From positions 62,001 to 126,000 of the forward strand of contig JAXGGA010002215.1 of assembly GCA_038373865.1 (NCBI GenBank): a DNA stretch of 64,000 nt. The letters run 5' to 3'. Positions within the stretch are counted from its first letter, which is position 1. Each line of letters begins with the position of its first letter. The position numbers and the translations under genes are program-made. This DNA is from Uloborus plumipes. Lineage: Eukaryota > Arthropoda > Arachnida > Araneae > Uloboridae. A model generated the notes under the pieces. It saw nothing but the letters and a program-made list of their open reading frames with translations. It did no database searches and had not been told where the DNA came from. Shown piece by piece: positions 37,861 to 49,758 of this stretch.

Positions 37861-38573
37861 TTTATTCATGCTTAAAGCCTTTATATATGATTTTTAGAAT
37901 TTCTGGTTTTTGGAATCCGCCTTGCCCATTACCACCGTTAACAGGCATTTTGTTTACCTATTGTCAGTAATCCAAACTATCAAGTATCTTCTGTTCCCAC
38001 AGATTTTTGTGCTACTTCACTGTTCTCTGTCATTTATTCGCTGCCAAAACGGGTAGCTAATTCAATGTTGGTACTTTAAATGCGCTCACTTAACAATAAT
38101 GCCGAAGTTCAATACATCTGAAGGATGAGGCTTGCTACATAGCACTGATTCCTAACTGGTAGTGCTAGCAGAATGTGATTAAACAATAATCCAGTTTAGT
38201 AAAATGCAATATATTGATTAAAATATACATCTAAAAATCTCTCTAAGCCCATGATAAAAACGTGAATAATGCAGCACATAGTTGTCATTTGATTACCAGC
38301 TCAGTCACATTGCAAGGCCTATGTATAATTGAACTACTGCATCTATATTATTTCCGTAATTTACATGTAATACTAGCGCTAACTCTTAAGGAGGCTGATT
38401 TCAGATTCAGCACTCAATAAGAAATTCTTGCATAATGTCAATTTTCTCTTAGCTGCTATTTGTTATTTAAAAACCTATGAAACTTAGTAACATAAATCAC
38501 TGTATGTTCCAGTTGGTTCAGATGATTTGGGTAGTTAATATTTGTTTTTATGTTTTTCTCTTACACTATTTAG
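37861..38573. other. Intron end, no feature seen
   Basis: Acceptor tcttacactatttag before 38574; otherwise nothing. Confidence 0.4.
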
Positions 38574-38685
38574 TGAAGAAAAGGCTTATTTTCCCTTGTC
38601 TGACAGTAGTGCTGAAGCTGTAACTGAAAACCAAGGAGCTCTAGATGAATTAGATCCAACAGAGTATCTCATTATGAAAAAAAGT
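38574..38685 (+). CDS. RAPGEF1: RAPGEF1 exon 10 of window
   Basis: Acceptor cactatttag, donor AAAGT|GTATGT. Phase 2 in, phase 0 out. It encodes EEKAYFPLSDSSAEAV and NQGALDELDPTEYLIMKKS. The acidic DELDPTEYLIMKK stretch stands where vertebrate C3G has an acidic DELSLIDHNEIM segment before the GEF domain. Confidence 0.87.
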
Positions 38686-39508
38686 GTATGTTTTTTATAA
38701 TTTGATGATACTAAAATTCATTAACATTTTTCCATGAAAATCTTTTAAAGAATTTTATTTTTGACTCCCATGTTTTTCTGCTATTTTGCATTACAATATG
38801 CATATAATTTTCGTACATTTTATCATGAAATAAAGATTTAGGTTAACACAATTGTCATACCAGAAGACTTGTTCTTTTCATACCTTATTTGTTAACAAAA
38901 TATGAAATTGGAATTTTCCCTGGTACAACAGTTGTGCTAACATCCCTGCAGAAAACTATTTTTCAGCAACATGCAATGTAGATTTGATTAAGAAATTTGA
39001 AAATAGTCCACAAGATACACCATTATTAGTTTAAATGTAAAAAATAAATCAGCACCTAAAATTCTTAAAAATAAGATGCTAAACTAAAAAGTTATAACTA
39101 TTGGAATGTGGAGCAAGGTAAAATAGTTAAGATAACTTATCTGTTTCAAAATAAACAAAAAAGTATCATACATAAAGAATAAATAATTTATTTTGTGATA
39201 CAACTTGCATTGAAATATTTTTAATTTTTTGCAGTTCTTTTATGCCTAAAAAATGAAGTGGGAAATTTTCACCTAAAAATCCATGGGGGCGAAGTGAAAA
39301 ATAAAATAATTTTGTAGCAAAATATTTTCTATTTGACCATTGAAAATACTTTTCATCAAATGAATGTAAATTAATGAGCTAAAGAAAAAAACATAAATAA
39401 ATCAATAACTGATTAATTAAAAGATGAGGCAGAATAAAGGACAGCACAAAACAATAAGGAATGATTTAGAAATGTAAATGAAGAAATATTGAAGTGATTT
39501 AATAAATG
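38686..39508. other. Intron, no feature seen
   Basis: AT-rich spacer up to the hAT MITE. Confidence 0.4.
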
Positions 39509-39516
39509 AATGAATC

Positions 39517-39967
39517 CAGGGGTGCCCATCCCCCCCAAGCTCAATGGCACAAATCCCCCCCCCCCCAACTTTTTCACAACTCTCTTTTGCTTTTTATTTT
39601 TATTTTACCATTATTTTTCATTTTATTTTTTAAAAATATTATTGATTTATTTTTTTTTAATATTATTACTTATTTTTTTAATGTATAACTATTATTTTTT
39701 TAGATATTAATTTTGTAAAAGTACTAATTATGCACACACATACACAAAAATAAATAAATAAATAATAATAAAGAAATTATTTAAATAAAAAAATAATTAA
39801 TGAATAATTTAACTTAAAAAAAAATCTGAATAATTTAAATTAAAAAAAGTTAATAAATAATTTAAAAAATACTTTAAATAAATAAATAAATAAATTAGTT
39901 TAAAAAATCCCCCCCAAATATTTTGATGGCGCATCTTGCGCCATAATCCCCCCTGTGGGCATCTCTG
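39517..39967. mobile_element. 451-bp hAT-type MITE
   Basis: The left end caggggtgcccatc and the right end gatgggcatctctg-like (tgtgggcatctctg) are imperfect inverted repeats. Flanking aatgaatc at 39509-39516 and 39968-39975 is a perfect 8-bp duplication. The interior is an AT-rich low-complexity stretch between C-runs. Confidence 0.85.
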
Positions 39968-39975
39968 AATGAATC

Positions 39976-40811
39976 AGTACATGAAATGAACTATTTCACT
40001 TTGTCCTGTGCTCTTGATAAACTATTAAACATTTTAAAATCAAAACATTCCTAATATTAACTGAATAAGTACTGTACTTGACGTCAGTATATCTCAGTTG
40101 ATACTCAAAATGATAATAACAGGAAATTTATCATTTTATAATTACAAAAAAATAATTTTGTTAAACTGCAAAATACTACAATAATTGTGTCAAATTGAAA
40201 AAATGGCTTTTTTTTTTCTTTGGCTGATCCTTAGAGCGATTATCTTTTGACTTCATAATAAAAAAATGTTATTGTACAGATAATAACTGTATGATTATGT
40301 ACTTAGCTAAAAAATCATTAGATAGATGAGCTGCAAACTGGGGAAATATTTTACCATTTCACTTCGCCCCACATTCCCCTACATGCTACCTCTGGATTAG
40401 ATCCTAGAAAATATGGTACAGTTTTTTGTTCACTGAAATTGTTATTATTAATTTAATTTTAGGGTTTCTGTTTGGCTCTTACTAAGAAATAAGCGAACTT
40501 TCTCAAGAATCTTCGATATAGGTCCCTCTGCTTCTGCTATGGGGGACTAGTATCATAATGAAAAAAAGTTATTATAAACTGTAAAACTGTATATAACAAC
40601 TGTAGGCAACCGTCATTCTTGAGCCCTCTTTTAGTCGATCTCAAAATATTACCTTCTTTTTGAGTTGAGCTCATAGACATTAATTTCTTGAAATATTCTG
40701 TTGAAATTTTACGTTTAATAAAAAGTTATTGGAAAAAATTCTTAACTTTAGGTAGTCACTAAATTATAAATTTTAAAACAAGTAAATGTGCTGAAAATAT
40801 TTTAATGTGGA
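39976..40811. other. Intron, no feature seen
   Basis: AT-rich spacer. Confidence 0.4.
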
Positions 40812-41128
40812 TTAACCCCTTAACGCTCGCATAATTTTGAAGAAAATGGTCATAAAAGTGCCTATTTTTTTATTCAAGAAAATTATATAAAACTCTAAAA
40901 TATAACTCTAATAATATTTTTCTCTAAAAACGTTGCAAATAGACTAGGGCAGCCATCTGGTGTACATATTGAGAAATAAAACATGATTCCGGGCATAAGA
41001 AATAGATTGTTTTATTATTTTTCGCGCATTGTTTTTGAACACTTTAGCCCGGAAATATCACGGGCGCGAGAAATAGAGGACGAAACTTCACCCCGTCATT
41101 TTCACGGGCGCGAGAAGGAAGGGGTTAA
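40812..41128. mobile_element. 317-bp TTAA-target MITE (piggyBac-like ends)
   Basis: Left ttaaccccttaacgctcgc; right ggcgcgagaaggaaggggttaa. TTAA lies at both borders with CCCCTT/AAGGGG ends, and a second internal pair gctcgc/gcgcgag. The internal motif cgggcgcgagaaatagagga is partly repeated before the right end (cacgggcgcgagaa twice, 41057 and 41103). Its family differs from the 238-bp MITE. Confidence 0.75.
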
Positions 41129-42705
41129 CGTAGCATTATTTTTAGCAATTTAAAACAACTACGTAATAAGTATCAAAGTCTTTTTTTCATAAGAGTTAAT
41201 CTACAATTTGATGTGTTGTTTATAACTCTGTGCTTGACTTGGAACCATTAATAAATTGTTATTATTATAATTTTTAAATTCTTTAAAATATCCTATAAAT
41301 GCCAAAATAGAACCCATGTGATTTTATTTTTCTTACTGAAGGAAAATTATTAGTTTTGCTTTTTACTCAGATATGGAAACAAGTTAATTCTAAATGTCCT
41401 CAAATCTTCATCTACCTCTCATATTAAAATGTTTTATCTAATAATTTTTCGATTAGAAAATGTTTTATTGTTGCATTAACTTGTGAAGGAATAATGCAGT
41501 TTTCCTTCTTTATGTATTTTCCATTATTTTAGTGGATGGGGAGGAAGGTTAAGATGAACTCTAAAGTTTAAAATCATTAAAATTCTACACACAATATTCC
41601 TTTATTTAAAAGAATTGTTTTTCTGTATCATTCTGAAAGAAAAATAACAAAGGATATAAAGTGAAGTCAAGATTGATTCTCTTACGTTATCTGTGACTGG
41701 AAGAACTTGAGTAAAATTTGGCAAGTTTGTTGAAATTCTGTTAGTGGACGAGGGCAGGAGAAACACCTTTTTGTTTCTTAAGATGGAGTTTTGTATTCTG
41801 CATAACAAGGTATATGCTACAAATCAAAATTACTGATACCTGATATCAAAGTAGAAATCAATAGTTGATTGATTTTATATATGTTTCCTATACCAGTAAT
41901 GGGATATAATTTTTTACTTGGAATTAGGAACCTTATGAAATTCACTTGCTTGAAACCAATTTTGGTGTTATGGCACTGATAGTACATCTTTCTAAGGCTG
42001 GCATAGAATTTCAAAACACTGACAAAGATCCATAAATATATTTTATTGGGAGTGGTTGGACAAAACAGGAAGTTTATTACTGAAAAGCAGTAAACAGATG
42101 AGTTTTTGCCTGAATACACTAGGAAAATTAATGAACCTACTAAAGCTCTTGAATATTCTAAAATTAAAAAAAAAAAAAAAAAAAATGTGAAGGATGACAA
42201 AATATTGAAGCAAAGAAATAAGAAAATTCTAGTTCTTGTTTAGCAGTTATGCTGCATCTAGTTTATTTATTTATTTATTTATTTATTTTAGTTTTACTGA
42301 TTCTACTCCTACAGTAGTATGGGGTAATTCCAACATTTAAAGGTTTCCAGTGCAGCAACCTGTTATGTTCTCATCCCAGTCAATGTTTTACAAAATGAAA
42401 CTATGATACTTAATGTGTTCTGATGAATATAGAGCTCTTGCTCCTTTTTTTTTTTTTAAATTAAAAGGGCCCCAACTTAACATTCTATTTGATAATTGTA
42501 TAATATGTTTTTGTTGTAACAGCAGTCTGTTCATTGAGCTTATGAGGGCATGTCTTGATGCTATGACATTTCAGTAATTTTTACAACTATTTCAGTGAGT
42601 CACTTGTCTTGGATTTTCATACAATGCTTTAAGTTTTTGTTAGTATAAATAGCATTAGTTACATTGTTATCACATTACTTACCATTTCTCTTTGTTTAAT
42701 TATAG
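41129..42705. other. Intron, poly(A) run only
   Basis: Contains an A run at about 42165-42185 and a TTTA repeat at about 42262-42289. A long minus-strand open frame (41817-42200) has no recognisable similarity and reads through the A run. Acceptor tttgtttaattatag before 42706. Confidence 0.4.
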
Positions 42706-42781
42706 GGTGAAGAAGGCCCTGATTTGAGAGGTGGTTCAGTTGATTCCTTAATTGTTCATGCAACCAGAGCATCAAAAAATG
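42706..42781 (+). CDS. RAPGEF1: RAPGEF1 exon 11 of window (start of RasGEF N domain)
   Basis: Acceptor tttaattatag, donor AATG|GTATTT. Phase 0 in, phase 1 out. It encodes GEEGPDLRGGSVDSLIVHAT, the GPDxRGGSxDxLxVHAT block that opens the GEF region in C3G. Confidence 0.92.
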
Positions 42782-42981
42782 GTATTTCTTGCTTATGGTA
42801 AAATTTCAATAACAGTTTTGACTGCCCATTTTTTAGAAATTCATCAAAATGATTACTTTTTTATGAACAAGATATTATACTAATATTGCCATATCTTCTG
42901 CATGTAAATTATTTACAGTTGAACTTTGATAGGCATGTTATAGCTACAAATGGTTTTTATTCATTGTTTTTCTTTTCTAGA

Positions 42982-43152
42982 TTTTTTGTATCAGGAAGCA
43001 TTTTTAACCACATATCGTACATTCATCTCACCTTATGATCTCATTTGCAAGTTGTTATACAGATATAATAAATTTATTCATGTTGCTGATATGAGGCAAA
43101 GAGCTGCTAGAAATGCATTTGCTTTACTTGTTAGAGTAGTTGATGATTTGTG
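42982..43152 (+). CDS. RAPGEF1: RAPGEF1 exon 12 of window (RasGEF N domain)
   Basis: Acceptor ttcttttctag places the first exon base at 42981 (AT completing Asp), so the true exon is 42981-43152; donor TTGTG|GTAAGT. It encodes QEAFLTTYRTFISPYDLICK and LLYRYNKF, then FALLVRVVDDL. TTYRTF is the hallmark of the RasGEF N (REM-like) domain that stabilises the catalytic domain. Phase 1 in, phase 2 out. Confidence 0.95.
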
Positions 43153-43565
43153 GTAAGTTTCAGTTGTGTTTGCTTTATGAATATTAGTCTGTTCAAAATT
43201 CATGAAAACTTGATATCAATTAAAATAGTCTACATACCTTTGTCAATAGATCATATACTTTTAAAATCTATTTTGTTTTGTTTCTTCTAAACTCTATGCT
43301 ACAATCTGGCTCTCAAAAGTTGCTTTCTGATCCATTGTTCCTTAAACAATTGTATTTATTAAAATAAGATGGAGGAAAGCGGGTTTGTGCTTTTTTGTAC
43401 TTTTCTGTTTTAAAATTTTATTCAATTTTAAATTCTTAGGAATTACAATATTTTGTATCTGTAGGAGATTATTTTTTACAGTGCTTATTTATATTTTCAT
43501 TGTTTAATTAGTAATTAATTTTGGCATTATTTAGTTCTGTCTAAGTTGTATGTTTTTTTTCCTAG
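43153..43565. other. Intron, no feature seen
   Basis: Short AT-rich intron; acceptor ttttttttcctag. Confidence 0.5.
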
Positions 43566-43833
43566 TCTCACTGATGTTAATGAAGAAGTTTTAAAAATTT
43601 TAATGGATTTTATATGCCAACTTGTTAGTCGAGGAGATTTACTGCTTGCTCGAGCGCTGAGGAAAAAAGTTGTAGAAAAATGTGATTTGAAACAAAGAAG
43701 TCTCTTGAATGTTCCTGTACTTTTGTCTTCAATGGCTGTAACAACTCACAAAGCTTCCCTTCTGGATTTCAAATCTGAAAGCATTGCAGAACAAATGACT
43801 GTGTTAGATGCCGATCTCTTTCAGAAAATTGAA
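43566..43833 (+). CDS. RAPGEF1: RAPGEF1 exon 13 of window (end of RasGEF N, start of catalytic domain)
   Basis: Acceptor tttttttcctag, donor GAA|GTAAGT. Phase 2 in (TG+T = Cys), phase 0 out, 89 full codons. It encodes LTDVNEEVLKILMDFICQLV, LARALRKKVVEKCDLKQRS, then DFKSESIAEQMTVLDADLFQ. The IAEQxTxLDxxLFxKI block is the first helix of the CDC25 homology domain. Confidence 0.94.
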
Positions 43834-45195
43834 GTAAGTTTTTTTTCATTTTTATTACAAGTATTTCTCACCTATAAAATAACTGATAAAATTTTCATCC
43901 CATTTTTTTGCTTTAAATTAACCATTCAATATCACTCTTATCCAAGATGGAGTGATTAATTTTTTGGCTCTCACTGATTTTCTGTTTGGCATTAATAGGC
44001 CAATTTTCTTCTTTAATTTAAATCTTACTTGTTGTTAAGAGATATAGTGGAGAGAGATATGTAAGGTTTTTACGTCTAATAAATACTTAAAAAACTAAAA
44101 TGTCAGTTTTTGTAATTTGAAATGCTCATTTCAAATTATAATTAGTAATTAATATATATAAATATTACTTATTATTCGTGGAATAATTTCTTCTGAATAA
44201 ATAACTGAAGGAAGTTAAAATAAAAACATAAGAAAGATTAAATGTTACTAAAAATAAAAGTTAGCAATTAATATGGGCAGAAGGAGCAAGTCCCTATTAA
44301 ATCCTTGAAAACATTATTTTTGTAATGTATTTTAATATTTCATCATTCTTTTTCTATGAATTCATACAAAATACTTTTTTTATTTGTTATAAACTTGTTT
44401 ACTGCAGTAGTTTTTTCCCCCTGATTGTATTTTATATTCCAAAGTTATTTATTCTTTTCTTTTTCTGTTTTAGAACATGCTTCTTTGTTTTGTATCTACC
44501 ATTACAGAAATGTATTTCTGCTATTTTTATCATCTACCATACAACATTTAACTTGACACTTCTGCTACGTATTATCTTTCTATATTTTGTATTTGCTTTA
44601 CATTGATATTCGTGAAATATTCAAATTGATCATTTTAGGTTGTCGTATAAAATTGAAATGTATTTATTTCCTGTTGTTTTTCAAACTTTTTAAACTTAAA
44701 AATATTTTGTGCAAAGTTGATGTAGATTATCTCCTTAATTTATACTTGCTAAATCGTTATTTCTCACATCCAGCTGGGGATTTACTAATAACCACATTAC
44801 TGAAGGGGAAAAGAAAAGTTTAAATTTGTAATCAAAAATATAAGTTACAATGTGTACCACAACATTTTAATATTACGAAACCAGTTATGTATTTCTGTTT
44901 GCTGCATATGCATGCTTATCAGCTTTTATCTACAATTTTTGAAGTACCTGTATTAAGTGCAAAATATTTTTTTATTTTGTTCCTGTGCTCATTCTTTGAG
45001 TATTCTACGTTGGTAAAAACTGGATAATAAAGACCAAAAGGGAACAAAAGATACCATTATTCATAGCCATGAGTTAGCATCCTGCCATGCATCCCATATA
45101 CTCATAAGTATTAATTTGATACATTATCTGAAAGTAAACACTCTTAAAATCAATATTTGTTTGCCCAGGTTATAAAATGTGTGAATATTCTTTAG
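43834..45195. other. Intron, no feature seen
   Basis: AT-rich; open frames near 44325-44823 are Phe/Leu-rich low-complexity readings without similarity. Confidence 0.4.
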
Positions 45196-45290
45196 ATTCC
45201 AGAGGTGCTTCTTTGGGCAAAAGAACAAAAAGAAGAGCTTAGTCCAAATCTTACTACATTTACAGAGCATTTTAACAAAATGTCCTACTG
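45196..45290 (+). CDS. RAPGEF1: RAPGEF1 exon 14 of window (catalytic domain)
   Basis: Acceptor atattctttag, donor TACTG|GTAAGT. It encodes IPEVLLWAKEQKEELSPNL and TTFTEHFNKMSYW. The NLTxFTEHFNxMSYWxR block is strongly conserved in C3G and related GEFs. Phase 0 in, phase 2 out. Confidence 0.94.
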
Positions 45291-45356
45291 GTAAGTAACT
45301 TTTTCAATTTTTTTATATATTTTTTTTTAATTAGCAAACATCTGTATCACTTATAT

Positions 45357-46411
45357 CAGGGCTTCTTAAACTTTTGTCATTCATGACCCCATTTATGATT
45401 GCGAGTTTCTTGACGACCCCATACAAATATAAAAGAAAAATAAATTAATATTTTTTGATGATTTATTTATTAGGTAACAATATACATATTCATATGAAAA
45501 TATATAAGTTTAGAATTCGTTTTGAAACATACAAAAATCTAAAATTAAAAATTGCACAAAAAATTATAAAATTGTATTTATTATAGTTTCAAAAATAAAA
45601 GTGGATTTTAACCGTCTTAATTCTCTCGAATATATTCAAGTAGTTGCATGGTAAGTATTAAATTAAAGTATGAGTAAACAATTTAATGAGATGGATGTGC
45701 CTGTTTTTTATTGCATAACAAATCAAATCTTCGTGGAATGTTTGAAACTGCTGGACGTAAGACCTCTTCAGCATTTTTTAACGCTGAACGATATTGGGAC
45801 TTAATATGTGTGAAAACTGAGAAAGTAACTTCACATAAATATGTGGTGTTTAATGGCAGAAGTATCAGTTCCATATCAGCGATTGTGGGAAATTCAGTTC
45901 TAGTTCCGATCCAGAATTCAGTCAAGGGCTTTTTTTGAAATTGTAGTTTTAAGTTTGAGTCACTCGAAAGCTTAGCAAATTCCTCTTGAGCTTTAAGTGG
46001 CAGGTGATCACTAGCCAATACAAAACGGCTTCTGAATCCAAACTATTTTTTGGAAATCAATATTTAATTTAAAATATGTCCGGAACTGTATTTCTACTGC
46101 TTTTAAGTGATCTACAATAATTTTTGCAATAAAAGTTTTACAATGAATTTTCTAGATTACAAAATTGTCGACACTGGAAAACATTTCAAATGCTCAAAAC
46201 CTTCAAACACTTCAACGAATAGCTCAAAACCTTCAACAAATGCGTGTGTCTAGACGCTGCAAGTCCACTGTATTCCGCCAAAACTCTAGTGATGTTATAA
46301 AATGGTATAAAAATATTATATATAAATATTTGACCTTAAAATATCTCGCGACCCCAGAATTTTGCTACGCGACCCCAAATGGGGTCGCGACCCATAGTTT
46401 AAGAAGCCCTG
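45357..46411 (-). mobile_element. 1.06 kb hAT element (ZBED5-like) with 8-bp target duplication
   Basis: cagggcttcttaaac at the left and gtttaagaagccctg at the right are inverted repeats. acttatat flanks exactly on both sides (45349-45356 and 46412-46419). The subterminal parts contain ggggtcgcgacc-type repeats. It carries the C-terminal part of a hAT transposase on the minus strand and lacks the rest, so it is a deletion derivative. Confidence 0.92.
45683..46018 (-). pseudogene. hAT transposase C-terminus (ZBED5/FAM200-type)
   Basis: The minus-strand frame contains LQFQKKPLTEFWIGTRTEFP, then LPLNTTYLCEVTFSVFTHIK and SQYRSALKNAEEVLRPAVSN, and ends RRFDLLCNKKQAHPSH. The FPTIxDM, TTYLCExxFS and IKSxYRSxL blocks are those of the hAT C-terminal dimerisation region in ZBED5-like transposases. 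The BED finger and most of the RNase H fold are missing. Confidence 0.88.
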
Positions 46412-46419
46412 ACTTATAT

Positions 46420-47136
46420 CATAAATTTAACTTAAATTAAATTTGTTTTATGCTACCTTTTGCTCAAGTTTCAATGAAAATACATAATTATTCTACTCCT
46501 ATTTCTTTCTGTTGTTTTTTTCTTTTATAAAACTTATTTCAACATGCATAAATTACGGAACAACCTTCCCCCTCCCCCCTAAGTATTGCTTAAGTTCTTA
46601 ATAGAGCACAAGGAAGGGCTTAAACAGCGCACGTGAAGGAAAAAAAAACACTCTTTATAAGTAGTTAGAGGCAATTAATACTGTAAGGCGTTTATCTCTT
46701 TCTCATTTATGTGACCTTTATTCTTTTGGATAATTTTTAGCTTCCACTTGTTCAAAACAGAAGGAATTATATTAAAACATAGCATTTTTTTAATCACACT
46801 TGATATACAACTCAGCTTTTCTCCTCTGTTTGCACTTTTTTTCCTTCAAATAATTAGTAGTAATAAAATAAGATAGATCACTGTAATAATCACAATAAGA
46901 ATAAAAGAACAATAGCTAAAGCAATCGTAGACATCTGCAAATGATACATTTCAAAAAATGCCACTGTGAAGACGTCATGTTGTTAAAATCAGGTGGAATA
47001 TAATCATTTTGAATTAATTGAAAATAAAATTTAATGAAAGAACTAATGAAATGTGCTATAGCAAAAGTGTTTTTTGTTATCCTGCGCTGTTGGGTAAAGC
47101 ATTATCAATGAAAATCTAGTGTTTTGCTTCAACAGC
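46420..47136. other. Intron, no feature seen
   Basis: AT-rich with a C-run near 46570. Confidence 0.4.
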
Positions 47137-47174
47137 CAGGGATGAAAATCATCTGCGATTTTCCGCTTTTAGTA

Positions 47175-48415
47175 TTGGGTCATTTAAAAAGTCTCCGCTC
47201 TTTTTCGTAAGTTTTTGAGTAATAATTTTTTTATTTGAAAAGTAATTTTAATCTAAGTGCATATGCTCATTATTATTTATGACCTTTGGCTATTCCCTTG
47301 GTAGCTGCATAATTTCATTGGTATTAAACTTCTGAGGTTTATTGGCGAAAAACTTAGCCAAGTGATTTTCAGCGACTGTTCAGTTAGCCAATTTTTTGCC
47401 ATTAAAAGAATTTTTCAGAGACTGAAACTAATGATAATCAAAATTAGCAAGGTCCGGCCTATACTTTAGATGCACCATAAGTTCATAACCAAGTTTCTTC
47501 TATTTATTCTAAGTCATCAAAGATGAGTGGCTTACAGCATTATCATGGTCGAACACAACTACTTTTCTGTTAGCCAATTCAGGTCGCATTTTCTTGATTG
47601 CTTCATTGAAATAGTTGAGTTGTGCACAATTGAGGACAGAATTTACTATTGCGCCAGGTTGTATCGGTTCATTATGAGCAATGCCCTTCCATTTCTACAA
47701 AGCACCTTTTTACCATCAATTCTGGATTTGAAGTCGTTTGTGGTGGGTCACAGCCTTTACCGAGATCGTGTGCATTTCATTGTCTCGTATCTAATCCATT
47801 TTTCTACTCCTGTAATAATTTGCTTCAAAAAGAATCGATTTCGGATCTCCTTAGAAGCGTTTTACTGATGGTAGCTCTGTCGATCAATTTTTTTTTCGGT
47901 AATTCTTGTGTCACCCAAACATGGAGCTTCTTTGAGCAACCTGTTCCCTTCAGAGGGTCTCAAACTGCTATGTGGTTGATGTTAAGTGTCTCCTCCATCT
48001 TTTAAGAGCTTACGCGTTGGTCCCGCTAAACCAGTTGAAAAACTTCGACTTTTTCATTGAATAGACATCGTAATTTCTGGAACGGAATAGAGTATACCTC
48101 TTTTGATCACGGCATTCACTCATTGCATCCTTACATAACATTTTTAAAAAACATCAGCCGTTCTTGTGGCGTTCTTATCCTCCTTGCAGTGAAAAAGCAT
48201 TACCTATTGTATTTTTCAGATATTTCAGTCATTTTTAAAGCGCTATAACTTTTTACTCTATTGGCGAAATACTTGCACGTGATCACAAAAAGGTTGCCTG
48301 AAATGTCACCTTTCAAATGAATACTCATATAACGCAATTGGATTAGTGTTGCTTGAAATATATACGCCAAACCATCTGGTTAGAAAAAAGCGCGAGGACT
48401 TTTTAAATGACCCAA
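47175..48415 (-). mobile_element. mariner element, copy 1 (minus sense)
   Basis: Left ttgggtcatttaaaaagtc and right gactttttaaatgacccaa are perfect inverted ends, flanked by TA at 47173-47174 and 48416-48417. At 1241 bp it has the usual mariner length. The transposase reads on the minus strand with several frame breaks. Confidence 0.92.
47500..48250 (-). pseudogene. mariner transposase, copy 1, broken
   Basis: On the minus strand the homology runs in several frames. At 47820-47788 the first catalytic block, TGDEKW in the family, reads TGVEKWIRYET, so the first catalytic Asp is Val. Stops and frameshifts interrupt the rest, so no active enzyme can be made. Confidence 0.8.
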
Positions 48416-48994
48416 TATTTTTTTTTCTTTCCTGGATCAAAAAATTAATGTTGCATCAAGTTTAGAAAATAAAAAAAACTCATTATTAAAATGAAGCTTA
48501 AAATAAGTTGATTTAAAGTAGTAGAGGTGGAAATTATTTCTAACTTCCAAAATAATGGAAATGTTTTTTAGATGCAGCAGGATGGAAATCTCAGTGAAAT
48601 TATCAGCGAACTATGTACTCTTTTTTGGCATGCGGCCAAAAACATCAGTTTCCATTGTAAGAGGTAGAAAGTAATGAAGTTCAGCTAAAATATTCAAGAT
48701 CTTTGTCAAAAAATTGGAAAAATTATTTTGATCTTCAAAATTTATGAAAATAACTGAAGACCAAGCAATATTAATTAAAGAATTTATTTCTTGAGGCACA
48801 CATGTCTAATTCATCAAAAATTGCACCCACCCTCTTTTTTAAAAATAAATAATGAGTGAGCAATTAAGAGCTTTGAAATATATTTACTTTCGATTTCAGG
48901 ACACAAATTAAGAGGAAATCTTGTATGACTAATTTCGCGAAATATGGGGAAAAAATCTATCTGAATTTTTGACTTTGGGCTGTTTTCATCCCTG

Positions 48995-49577
48995 AAGCTT
49001 TGGATTCCATACTTTGCAGTGATAAACGATCATAATTCAGAAGAAGAACATATTTTTAAGAAATGTCATTTGTTTTATGCATGTAAATAGTTTTGTCTTC
49101 CAGTAGCCTGCTTAAGAGAAGTTGAGTCAAACTAAGAAAGGAATGTATTAGGTGGCACCTGTTTTTTTCCCATCTCTATATTTTCTTGTTTTTTCTTTCT
49201 TTCTTTTTCTTGCATATCTGTGTTAGTGTGTGTGCATACTAGATAGCTGAAAGTCTTTATTTCTCTTATTTTTTTTTATTGATTTTAGCATGTTTTATTT
49301 TTTATTCCTCAAAATACCAGTCCCAATGTTCCTCCCTTTTTTTTAGAATGTCTCTTTTTTATTATGTTTTTGAAAGTATGCTTCTGTTCTTATTTTTATC
49401 AGCAAAAATGCTTATGACCCCTGCTGTTGTTAATGAGAACAAATTAATTTTGTGTATATTTGTTTTAAGTATTAGATTTATTAGAGAAATGACTGTTCTG
49501 TATTTATTTTAAAATTTAAAAGTAATCGTTCAGATCTTGTCATATGGTTACTAAATGTTTATTTATTTTATTATTAG
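48995..49577. other. Intron end, no feature seen
   Basis: T-rich sequence; acceptor tttattttattattag. Confidence 0.4.
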
Positions 49578-49758
49578 GGCCCGATCACGGATTTTAGAGC
49601 AGGAAGAAGCCAAGGACAGAGAAAGATATGTCGTCAAATTTATAAAAGTTATGAAATACTTAAGAAAATTAAATAATTTCAATTCATACTTGGCTATACT
49701 TTCTGCCTTAGATTCAGCACCCATTAGGCGTTTAGAGTGGCAAAGAAATATTACTGAG
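49578..49758 (+). CDS. RAPGEF1: RAPGEF1 exon 15 of window (catalytic core)
   Basis: Acceptor ttattattag, donor ACTGAG|GTACAA. TG+G gives Trp at the join (SYW-ARSRIL). It encodes RERYVVKFIKVMKYLRKLNN and FNSYLAILSALDSAPIRRLE. NFNSYxAIxSALxSxxIxRL is the most conserved part of the CDC25 domain and contributes to the Rap-binding face. Phase 2 in, phase 0 out. Confidence 0.96.

Larger units (their letters stand above)
47137..48994. mobile_element. Possible hAT-type element interrupted by mariner
   Basis: cagggatgaaaa at 47137 and its complement ttttcatccctg ending at 48994 are perfect 12-bp inverted ends of the CAGGG type. The 8 bases outside do not match (tcaacagc against aagctttg), so either the duplication has decayed or the pairing is fortuitous. 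The mariner at 47175-48415 lies within it. Without the mariner it would be about 0.6 kb. Confidence 0.5.

Noticed and set aside
41817..42200. 127-codon minus-strand frame
   Set aside because: Begins in a poly(A/T) tract, has no domain or similarity I recognise, and lies within an AT-rich intron.
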